Shown here one piece after another: positions 1-6,384 of a DNA stretch of 8,084 nucleotides. The DNA is from Desulfobacterales bacterium (GTDB lineage Bacteria; Desulfobacterota; DSM-4660; Desulfatiglandales; Desulfatiglandaceae). A model generated the notes under the pieces. It searched no databases, was not told the DNA's origin, and saw only the letters and a program-made list of their open reading frames with translations. The stretch's first letter is position 1. Each line of letters opens with the position of its first letter. Both the position numbers and the translations under genes were made by a program. The DNA lies in contig JAKLQB010000054.1 in NCBI GenBank assembly GCA_022013615.1, positions 1-8,084 on the forward strand. The letters run 5' to 3'.

Positions 1-1
1 C

Positions 2-55
2 TGGCCCAGACCTGGCCTTGATACGTTGCGAGAGTGGCTGATCGAACATAACTGA
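2..55 (+). CDS. Possible 3' end of an upstream gene (partial)
   Basis: Reading from base 2, an open frame runs to a TGA at 53-55 and ends in the residues GLDTLREWLIEHN, which would form a plausible amphipathic C-terminal helix. The other two plus-strand frames stop even earlier, at 19-21 and 39-41. Only 17 codons are visible, so neither family nor function can be assigned, and the open frame could be chance. If real, it ends about 190 bp before korA, with hairpins in between that could separate the two transcription units. Confidence 0.25.
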   Translation, partial: WPRPGLDTLREWLIEHN

Positions 56-68
56 TTCGTTAGGTTAC

Positions 69-78
69 GACATATGTC
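69..78. promoter_or_regulatory. 10-bp perfect palindrome, possible operator
   Basis: The sequence GACATATGTC is a perfect dyad lying about 170 bp upstream of korA. Such short palindromes can be regulator half-site pairs, but one this size can also occur by chance. No second copy was found in the window. Confidence 0.15.
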
Positions 79-106
79 CGCTAAGTCGCGCCAGGGCAGG
101 CCTCAA

Positions 107-127
107 TCCCCCTTTGCAAAAGGGGGA
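107..127. repeat. GC-rich hairpin, REP-like palindrome or end-of-gene hairpin
   Basis: The arms TCCCCCTTT (107-115) and AAAGGGGGA (119-127) are perfectly complementary over 9 bp around a 3-nt GCA loop. No T-run follows on either strand, so it is not a classical intrinsic terminator. C-run/G-run palindromes of this kind are often dispersed intergenic repeats in bacterial genomes (from general knowledge), and its intergenic position fits. Only one copy is present here, so repeat status is inferred. Confidence 0.45.
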
Positions 128-129
128 AG

Positions 130-149
130 CAGTCGGAATGCCCGGACTG
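130..149 (+). other. Second small hairpin in the korA upstream region
   Basis: CAGTC (130-134) can pair with GACTG (145-149). The stem can be extended by GG (135-136) with CC (142-143) if G144 is bulged out. It follows the GC-rich hairpin directly, so this leader or intergenic stretch could fold into two adjacent stem-loops. It is a weak structure and there is no evidence of function. Confidence 0.2.
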
Positions 150-174
150 AGAAGTTACGAAAAATAGAACCAAT

Positions 175-202
175 AGGACACCACACTTTAGATCACTATA
201 GA
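175..202 (+). promoter_or_regulatory. Weak sigma70-like promoter candidate for the kor-hdr operon
   Basis: AGGACA (175-180, four of six matches to TTGACA) is separated by 16 bp from TATAGA (197-202, TATA core), which lies inside the second decamer of the tandem repeat. This is the best pairing I can see before korA, but both boxes are imperfect. Overlap with the repeat would let a repeat-binding protein block or recruit polymerase. An activator-dependent promoter is equally possible. Confidence 0.25.
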
Positions 203-223
203 TCACTTTAGATCACTTTAAAC
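184..223. repeat. Four-unit 10-bp tandem repeat upstream of korA
   Basis: Four head-to-tail decamers start at 184, 194, 204 and 214: CACTTTAGAT, CACTATAGAT, CACTTTAGAT and CACTTTAAAC. Units 1 and 3 are identical, unit 2 differs by one base, and unit 4 diverges only in its last three bases. The period is close to one helical turn, so all units face the same side of the DNA, as expected for cooperative binding by a regulator. The array ends 24 bp before the korA TTG start. Each unit also resembles a -10 element (TTTAGAT, TATAGAT), so it may overlap the promoter. Confidence 0.6.
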
Positions 224-247
224 TTCAAATGACGTGAGGGACAAAAA

Positions 248-1426
248 TTGACATCTGAGGTTGTTTTAACAGGAGACCATTTTATGAACGGAGATGAGGC
301 CTGTGCCGAGGGGGCCCTGGCCGCAGGGTGCCGTTTTTTCGGGGGCTATCCGATAACACCGGCCACCGAGGTCGCGGAGACAATGGCGAGACGGCTTCCG
401 GCTGTGGGAGGTATCTTCATTCAGATGGAAGACGAGATAGCCTCCATTGCGGCTGTGCTCGGTGCCGCCTGGGGAGGGGCAAAGGCCATGACAGCTACCT
501 CGGGACCGGGTTTCAGCCTGATGATGGAAAATATTGGCCTTGGTGTAGTCACGGAGACACCCTGCGTCATTGTAAACATCCAGAGAGGGGGGCCTTCGAC
601 CGGTCTTCCGACCCTGTGCGGCCAGGGGGATATGATGCAGGCCCGCTGGGGCTCACACGGTCATTATGAAATCATCGCCATCAGCCCGAGTTCCCCTCAA
701 GAGATGTTCAATTTTACAATCAGGGCATTCAATCTTGCGGAGACCTTTCGCATGCCGGTTCTGGTTATGGCTGATGAGGTTGTGGGACATACTCTGGAGC
801 GTGTTACCATCCCCCCCGCCAAAGAGATTGAGGTGATTAATCGAAAAAAGCCAACGGAGTCCCCTGAGACCTACCTTCCCTACAAAACAGACAGCTCTTT
901 TATCCCGGTTCTCCCTGACGCAGGGGATGGGTACAGGATTCACGTTACGGGGCTTACCCATGATGAAAGAGGGTATCCAGGAATGGATGCCAAGACGCAG
1001 GAAACGATGATGACACGCCTGATCCAAAAGGTCCGGAAGAATAGAGATCAAATCTTGGATTATGAGGATTACTTTCTTGATGGGGCCGAAATTGTAATCG
1101 TGACTTACGGATCTTCTGTCAGGCCGGCTCTCAAGGCAATGCGCGGCCTGCGAGAGGATGGGATAAATGTGGGCCTTTTGAAATTAAATACGGTCTGGCC
1201 ATTTGCCGAGGACCTGATCCGGAAACTGGCAAAAAAGGTGGAGGCCTTTGTAGTGCCCGAGGTGAACTTCGGGCAGATCTCCCTGGAAGTGGAAAGGTGC
1301 TCATCCGGCCAGGCCTTTACGCACCTGATTTCCCATGCTGGTGGAGGAATCCATACCCCAAAGCAGGTCGTTGAGGGCGTAAAAAAGGCCTTACGTATGC
1401 TCGGAAGCGGAAGGACAAAAAGATGA
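248..1426 (+). CDS. korA: 2-oxoacid:ferredoxin oxidoreductase, alpha subunit (KorA/VorB type)
   Basis: Alpha subunit of a CoA-dependent 2-oxoacid:ferredoxin oxidoreductase, a cytoplasmic enzyme that decarboxylates a 2-oxoacid to acyl-CoA and CO2 while reducing ferredoxin. Visible family motifs are GYPITPATE (33-41), TATSGPGFSLMMENIG (82-97), RGGPSTGLPT (113-122), the HVTGLTHDERGYPG stretch (232-245), LNTVWPFAE (313-321) and EVNFGQ (338-343). At 392 residues it matches the separate-subunit alpha (pyrimidine-binding domain plus transketolase C-terminal-like domain), not the large fused PFOR. I chose TTG at 248, preceded by GAGGG (236-240), because the residues before HFMNGDEACAEG look like family sequence. 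ATG at 284 has a better site (AGGAG at 271-275) and remains possible. The gene overlaps korB by ATGA. Whether the substrate is 2-oxoglutarate, a branched-chain oxoacid or another 2-oxoacid cannot be decided. Confidence 0.93.
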   Translation: MTSEVVLTGDHFMNGDEACAEGALAAGCRFFGGYPITPATEVAETMARRLPAVGGIFIQMEDEIASIAAVLGAAWGGAKAMTATSGPGFSLMMENIGLGVVTETPCVIVNIQRGGPSTGLPTLCGQGDMMQARWGSHGHYEIIAISPSSPQEMFNFTIRAFNLAETFRMPVLVMADEVVGHTLERVTIPPAKEIEVINRKKPTESPETYLPYKTDSSFIPVLPDAGDGYRIHVTGLTHDERGYPGMDAKTQETMMTRLIQKVRKNRDQILDYEDYFLDGAEIVIVTYGSSVRPALKAMRGLREDGINVGLLKLNTVWPFAEDLIRKLAKKVEAFVVPEVNFGQISLEVERCSSGQAFTHLISHAGGGIHTPKQVVEGVKKALRMLGSGRTKR

Positions 1427-2298
1427 AACAAAAAGCCAATGATGAACCGCACAGGCATCCAAAGGATGAGCTTCTAAGGGAAGCCCGCATGCCGCATATA
1501 TGGTGCCCGGGTTGCGGCATTGGAAGTGCCGTTTCGGCAGCTATTACTACTCTGAAGAAAATGGGAACCGATTATAATCAACTTGCCATTGTCTCCGGTA
1601 TTGGATGCACCGGCAGGGTGGCCGGATATCTTAACCTCGATTCCTTTCATACAACCCATGGTCGAGCTATCCCCTTTGCAACAGGGCTGAAATTGGCCAA
1701 ACCTGAGTTGAATGTCTTTGTATTCAGCGGCGATGGAGATCTCTTCTCAATAGGGGGTAATCACTTTATACACGCGGCCCGAAGGAATATCGATATCACC
1801 GTTTTCTGTGTGAACAACATGAATTATGGAATGACCGGGGGGCAGGTTTCGGCCAACACCCCCATCGGTGCAAAGACGCCCACCAGCCCTTACGGGAATA
1901 CGGAGGTTCCTTTGAACCTTCCTTCACTGGCCGCAGCCTGCGGGGCCGTGTATGTGGCCCGCTGGCTGTCCCTGGACGTAAGGAGGCTCGCGCAATCCTT
2001 TCACGAGGCCCTGATAAAACCAGGTTTTTCCTTTGTGGAGGTCATGGCTCCATGTCCCACGGCATTTGGAAGACGCAATCGTTTGGGCGGGGCCCTGGAG
2101 ATGACCAAACTGTACAAGGAGAACAGCGTGATCAGAAACGGCGTGCATCCCGATGAAACGGTGATACAAGAAGGAAAGAAAATGGTACTTGGAAAGTTCG
2201 TTGACATTCAACGTCCCACCTTTTTGGAGGGGCTTTCTGCTGCGTCCCAAATTAAAGGGACAATGTGGCCCAAAAAGGAGGTGGCAGGCAACAGTTGA
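1423..2298 (+). CDS. korB: 2-oxoacid:ferredoxin oxidoreductase, beta subunit (thiamine-diphosphate binding)
   Basis: Catalytic subunit that holds thiamine diphosphate and one [4Fe-4S] cluster. The TPP/Mg motif is seen as SGDGDLFSIGG (102-112) followed by CVNNMNYGMTGGQ (129-141). The four expected cluster cysteines are visible: WCPGCG (C28, C31), GIGCTGR (C62) and APCPTAFGR (C211). GGQVSANTP and the KTPTSPYGN stretch are also typical. The length of 291 residues is normal for separate beta subunits. The first 22 residues are a charged N-terminal extension rich in K, D, H and R before the conserved MPHIWCPGCG. The start ATG overlaps the korA stop (ATGA), and AAGGA at 1411-1415 serves as ribosome site, so translation is probably coupled. 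All cofactor residues are intact. Confidence 0.94.
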   Translation: MKQKANDEPHRHPKDELLREARMPHIWCPGCGIGSAVSAAITTLKKMGTDYNQLAIVSGIGCTGRVAGYLNLDSFHTTHGRAIPFATGLKLAKPELNVFVFSGDGDLFSIGGNHFIHAARRNIDITVFCVNNMNYGMTGGQVSANTPIGAKTPTSPYGNTEVPLNLPSLAAACGAVYVARWLSLDVRRLAQSFHEALIKPGFSFVEVMAPCPTAFGRRNRLGGALEMTKLYKENSVIRNGVHPDETVIQEGKKMVLGKFVDIQRPTFLEGLSAASQIKGTMWPKKEVAGNS

Positions 2299-2451
2299 TA
2301 TAGCCGCAAAAAGGCACAAAATACACAAAAATAATAATTTACATATTGGAATATCAAAAAGTTATGGGCGTCAAAAATATAAATTTGGACTTTTTACAAG
2401 ACCATCAAATTTTGAAATCTGTTTGTTCATGGCTTGTGCTGGTTAGGAGGG
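2299..2451 (+). other. AT-rich gap inside the operon between korB and korC
   Basis: About 150 bp without a convincing gene, clearly richer in A and T than the flanking coding DNA. Elsewhere in the cluster genes overlap or lie within 43 bp. It contains a TTTACA (2338-2343), a -10-like TATAAA (2378-2383) and several A-runs, but no well-spaced promoter pair and no strong hairpin or T-tract terminator. It may be a weak internal promoter, an mRNA-processing region, or the remains of lost sequence. Confidence 0.4.
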
Positions 2452-2454
2452 ATG

Positions 2455-3027
2455 ATGGCCACTAAAAGCGAATACAAGGAGATCATAATTACGGGATTCG
2501 GAGGCCAGGGGATTATCCTGTCCGGGAATATCCTTGGCAAAGCTGCAACCCTTTTCGAGAACAAAAATGCTACCCTCATACAGTCTTACGGCCCTGAGGC
2601 CCGTGGTGGCGCTTGCGCTGCACAGGTAGTGATCTCCACGGATACCATCGAGTATCCTTATGTGGAGGATCCCCATGTTTTGGTGTGTATGTCCCAGGAG
2701 GGATTCGATATAAATGTCCCGAAGTTGATCGAAGGGGGCGATCTTTTTACGGACTCGGGCCTTGTTAAAATCGATCCGAAGAGTACTCCGAAGGATGTAA
2801 AAATCTATTCCATACCAGCCACGGGTTTCGCCGAGGAGATGGGGGTAAAGATGATGGCAAACATCATTATGTTGAGTTTCGTGATCGCCATTACACAATT
2901 GGTCTCTCGCAATGCACTCAAAAAGGCGGTCGCCTCCTCAGTGCCAAAGGGAACCGAAGAGAAGAACCTGTCCGGTATGGAAAAAGGCTATCAATACGGA
3001 TTGGATTTGATAGCAAGTGGGAAATAG
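2455..3027 (+). CDS. korC: 2-oxoacid:ferredoxin oxidoreductase, gamma subunit
   Basis: Gamma subunit of the same oxidoreductase (pyruvate/ketoacid oxidoreductase gamma family). It begins with the diagnostic ITGFGGQGIILSGNILGKAA (12-31) and has SYGPEARGGACAAQVVIS (44-61) and a YPYVEDPHVLVCMSQEG stretch, then a helical C-terminal half. Its 190 residues are normal for the family, and it contributes to binding of CoA and to heteromer assembly (known for the family). The frame is open from a TTG at 2434, but AGGAGG at 2445-2450 marks the start at ATG 2455 (or the adjacent ATG 2452). It sits after a long AT-rich gap, not directly after korB, and ends only 6 bp before the HdrA-like gene. No small ferredoxin-like delta subunit (KorD) is present beside it. 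Confidence 0.92.
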   Translation: MATKSEYKEIIITGFGGQGIILSGNILGKAATLFENKNATLIQSYGPEARGGACAAQVVISTDTIEYPYVEDPHVLVCMSQEGFDINVPKLIEGGDLFTDSGLVKIDPKSTPKDVKIYSIPATGFAEEMGVKMMANIIMLSFVIAITQLVSRNALKKAVASSVPKGTEEKNLSGMEKGYQYGLDLIASGK

Positions 3028-3033
3028 CCTGGT

Positions 3034-6000
3034 ATGACTTCCAACAACGGCACCCTGATCATCGGAGCTACGCCCCAGGGATTGCAGGCAGCCCTGACCC
3101 TGGCCCGCCTGGGTAGAAAAGTTACCCTGACCGACAGGAACATAGAAATCGCCAGCCCGCCCGGAGGTTGGAGCGACAAGGGCAAACGCTGGAATCATTA
3201 TCTCCGCACTCAGATCTCCTATCACCCTCTTATAGAGCTGTTCACGGAAACGGAAGCAGGCAGCATTAAGGAGAACAGAAAAGGAGTCGAGGTAGAACTG
3301 TCCCAAAGGTCCCGGTGGATTCTCCCTGATTTGTGCGTGGACTGTCAGAAATGTCTTTCCTCATGTCCCGTTGACCTTTCAAATGGCCGCAAACCCATAT
3401 TCGAGTTGATAACCCCCACTACTATTGCCATTGATAAGCGGGAGAAGGCCCCCTGTAGATTGGCCTGTCCCATTGACATGAATCCGCAGGGTTATGTGGC
3501 GATGATTGGACAAGGAAGATTTGATGAGGCATACGAACTCATCCTGGACAAAAATCCTCTCCCCGGGGTATGCGGCCGGGTATGCCATCATCCCTGTGAA
3601 ACTGCGTGTCGACGTCAGGAGACCGACGATCCTGTTGCCATATGTGCTTTAAAGCGGTTTGCCACAGATGAAGCTATAAAGAAGGGTAAGAAACTTAAAA
3701 ATGCAGGCGTCCCCAGCCCCAAAGGGCCTCGAATCGCCATCATCGGATCCGGTCCCGCCGGACTGACAGCGGCACACGATCTGGCCAAGGCCGGATTTCG
3801 AACTACCCTCATAGAGGCTGAAGACAAGCCAGGGGGGCTCCTGTGGCATGGCATTGCACCTTATCGCCTCCCCAGGGAGATCGTCGAGGAGGAAATAGGG
3901 CAGATACTTGCCCTGGGGGTTGACTTGAGGCTTAATTCCCCTGTCAGGGCCTGGGAGGATATCGAAAGACTGAAAGCCGAAGGTTTTCGTGCCATTCTTT
4001 TGGCCACGGGTGCTTCAAGAGATCTCCGGATGAACATCAAAGGGGAAGATCTTGAGAAGATCTATGGTTGTGTGTCCTTTCTCAAAGGATTGTGGAGAGG
4101 GAAAACCCCTGAATCGATGGGGAGGGTTACGGTTATCGGTGGGGGTAATGCAGCGGTTGAAGCAGCTCGGGCAAGTATCCGGTCAGGTGCTGCTTCTGTC
4201 ACCCTAATTTATCGACGTACCAGAAAAGAGATGCCGGCAGATCCCCATGAGGTGGAGCAGGCCCTAGAAGAAGGAGTGAAGCTAAGGTGTCTCGCCGTGC
4301 CTGTGGAATTTGAGGGGAAAGGCAATAGATTGGCCCGAATCAAGTGTATCAAGATGAAATTGGAGGGTATGGATGCTTCCGGCCGGCCAAAACCGGTTCC
4401 GATCGATGAATCCGAGTTTCACATAAATGCGGACACTGCCATTATCAGCATTGGTCAGGAGCCTGATTTTTCTTATGGCATGGCTGGAGATATAAAACTT
4501 AAACGACGGGGGACCATAGAGGTCGCGACAAACGGAGAAACCAACATTGCCGGTATTTATGCCTCAGGGGATGCGACTTCTGGACCATCGACAGTGGTCG
4601 AGGCCATGGCTTCCGGTCGAAGGGCGGCCCAGAGTATTATTTATGCCCTGAAGTCTGCAGGTAGAAATGCCCCGGATGAAGGGGCTGTGGTGTCCCGTAA
4701 AGAATATGATCCTGTCCCAAAAGGGATCCCAAGGCAGAGACGAAGCCCTGCCCCTCATAGAGAGATTTCTGCGCGGGTAAAGGACAACGATGAGGTCATC
4801 GGCCCTTTTTCAGTTAAAGAAGCAATGAAAGAGGCTTCCAGGTGCCTTCAATGCGGGGTATGCAGCGAGTGCCTCCGATGCGAAATATCGTGTGATCTGG
4901 GGGCCATCAGGCATGACAGAATCTCAACACGCTGGTCTTTCAATTTTGACCAGATAATTGTGTCCGACCACACTCAGACCCTTCCTGAAGTTGATCCTTC
5001 CCGTGTGATCCGGATTGAGAATTATGGGAAAACAGGTTCCTGGGCAAAGGCAATTATAGCGGGGCGTACTGCCGCGATGAAGGCCTTAAGTAATACTTCT
5101 CCTGCCAGAGTACAACCCATCTTTAGAAGGGACCTTGGTGATGGAGATCTAAGGGTCGGCATTTTCCTTTGCTCTTGCAATGAAACATTGAATGAGAATG
5201 GCTTGCTGGACGAGACGATAGCTCCTCTGAAGAGTTTTCGGGGTGTTGCTCATGCAGAGGTTTTGATTTCTGCCTGCCACCCGGAGAAAGGTCTCAGGAT
5301 AGAAGAAGTTATCCACGAAAAGGGATTGAATGGAGCCCTCATCGCTTCATGCGTTTGCTGTAATCTGGATTTTGCCTGCGAATCCTGCACTGACCAGCGT
5401 ATCAGGTTGAAAAACAGGCTATTCAGGCAGGGAGGATATGACCCGAAAGACATCGCTTTTGTCAATATCAAGGAGACCTGTTTGATTCCTTTTAAAGACG
5501 ACGGAAAAGTGGAAATCGAACATGTTAGGAGGGTCATTCAATCGGGGCTCTGGCAATTGAAGGAACACAAAACCCTGTCAGTGAGCAGCGAAGAACCTTA
5601 TACCCAGGCCCTTATCCTGGGGGCAGGGGAGACTGGTATTGCGGCAGCAAAAGGTCTTAAAGAGCAATTCCCGTCAGTAGTTGTGGTCGAGAATCAGGAT
5701 GTGGACAAAGAAATTGAAGAGGAATTACGGGAATTCGGGATCGATCTGGTCTGGCCGGTGAGACCAATTAGACTCGATGGTCAGCGGGGAAACTTCACCC
5801 TGATCGTTGAAAAGGGTGATGCTTTATTGACCCGGGAAGAGGGCAAACGGCTGCGTGACTTAGACACCAATATTTTTGATAAAAACCCCGGATATCAAAA
5901 GATTCAAGCGGGTATTATCATGCTTGGGCGTAATGAATTTAAAAATATTCCTTACAGGCGGGATGCTTTTGAAAGAGACTTACATGCACGCAGTAGCAGG

Positions 6001-6384
6001 GCCTTTGGTACCCTCGAGACCGGCATCCCGGGCGTCTACATGGCGTCTTGGCCCCAGGCGCGCAATATTCCAGATAAGGACCTGGGAAAATCGGCAGCGA
6101 GCGAAGCACTGGAAGGTACCTTTGGAAGGGCTGAGCCATCCGGATATCTTGTGGCCCACATGGACTCCGAGTTCTGCCGTGGTTGTGGCAGATGCGCTGA
6201 TATATGTCCGGAAGGTGCTGCGCGGCTTGAGGAGACAACCAGAGGGGTGGCTTCCTGCTGGATCGAGCCAGGTCTTTGCACAGGGTGTGGAAGTTGTATC
6301 GCGGAATGCCCTACAGGGGCCATCAGCATCCCTGAGTATGAACAGGGGTACTTTGAAAAGGTGATAAATGCATTCCTTGGATAG
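3034..6384 (+). CDS. Composite HdrA-like / GltD(NfnB)-like flavo-iron-sulfur protein
   Basis: A 1116-residue cytoplasmic electron-transfer flavoprotein. Visible order: (1) HdrA-like start, LIIGATPQG (8-16) with a degenerate dinucleotide motif, then cluster C101-C104-C107-C111. (2) A complete GltD/NfnB/DPD-like module: cluster cysteines C141, C145, C180, C184, C188, C192; FAD motif GSGPAG (238-243); NAD(P)H-site motif GGGNAA (369-374) followed by YRRTRKEMPA; FAD-closing YASGDA (509-514). (3) Six-cysteine segment C604-C620. (4) HdrA-type domain with CSC (713-715), C748, CVCC (773-776) and C816. (5) Third Rossmann motif GAGETG (863-868), ending in an HdrA-like GVYMASWPQARNIPDKD (1000-1016). (6) C-terminal ferredoxin with two CxxCxxCxxxCP motifs (C1048-C1058, C1082-C1092). 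ATG 3034 lies 6 bp after korC with only a weak ribosome site, so coupled translation is likely. By inference it is the hub joining NAD(P)H, ferredoxin-level and disulfide electrons. Flavin-based bifurcation is plausible but unproven. Confidence 0.88.
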   Translation: MTSNNGTLIIGATPQGLQAALTLARLGRKVTLTDRNIEIASPPGGWSDKGKRWNHYLRTQISYHPLIELFTETEAGSIKENRKGVEVELSQRSRWILPDLCVDCQKCLSSCPVDLSNGRKPIFELITPTTIAIDKREKAPCRLACPIDMNPQGYVAMIGQGRFDEAYELILDKNPLPGVCGRVCHHPCETACRRQETDDPVAICALKRFATDEAIKKGKKLKNAGVPSPKGPRIAIIGSGPAGLTAAHDLAKAGFRTTLIEAEDKPGGLLWHGIAPYRLPREIVEEEIGQILALGVDLRLNSPVRAWEDIERLKAEGFRAILLATGASRDLRMNIKGEDLEKIYGCVSFLKGLWRGKTPESMGRVTVIGGGNAAVEAARASIRSGAASVTLIYRRTRKEMPADPHEVEQALEEGVKLRCLAVPVEFEGKGNRLARIKCIKMKLEGMDASGRPKPVPIDESEFHINADTAIISIGQEPDFSYGMAGDIKLKRRGTIEVATNGETNIAGIYASGDATSGPSTVVEAMASGRRAAQSIIYALKSAGRNAPDEGAVVSRKEYDPVPKGIPRQRRSPAPHREISARVKDNDEVIGPFSVKEAMKEASRCLQCGVCSECLRCEISCDLGAIRHDRISTRWSFNFDQIIVSDHTQTLPEVDPSRVIRIENYGKTGSWAKAIIAGRTAAMKALSNTSPARVQPIFRRDLGDGDLRVGIFLCSCNETLNENGLLDETIAPLKSFRGVAHAEVLISACHPEKGLRIEEVIHEKGLNGALIASCVCCNLDFACESCTDQRIRLKNRLFRQGGYDPKDIAFVNIKETCLIPFKDDGKVEIEHVRRVIQSGLWQLKEHKTLSVSSEEPYTQALILGAGETGIAAAKGLKEQFPSVVVVENQDVDKEIEEELREFGIDLVWPVRPIRLDGQRGNFTLIVEKGDALLTREEGKRLRDLDTNIFDKNPGYQKIQAGIIMLGRNEFKNIPYRRDAFERDLHARSSRAFGTLETGIPGVYMASWPQARNIPDKDLGKSAASEALEGTFGRAEPSGYLVAHMDSEFCRGCGRCADICPEGAARLEETTRGVASCWIEPGLCTGCGSCIAECPTGAISIPEYEQGYFEKVINAFLG

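Noticed and set aside
108..126. GC-rich palindrome as an intrinsic terminator
   Set aside because: No run of T follows the stem on either strand, so the terminator model is weak.
653..1051. Minus-strand open frame of 132 codons inside korA
   Set aside because: It lies wholly within a well-supported gene on the other strand and its translation shows no recognisable motif; it is a shadow of korA.
2189..2446. Plus-strand 85-codon open frame spanning the end of korB and the AT-rich gap
   Set aside because: It overlaps the korB 3' end in another frame, has no clear ribosome site, and its gap portion reads as low-complexity AT-rich sequence. It explains the gap less well than calling it non-coding.
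5876..6364. Plus-strand 162-codon open frame inside the HdrA-like gene
   Set aside because: It is out of frame with the ferredoxin-domain coding sequence, whose cysteine motifs are intact in the main frame. The alternative translation has no family features.
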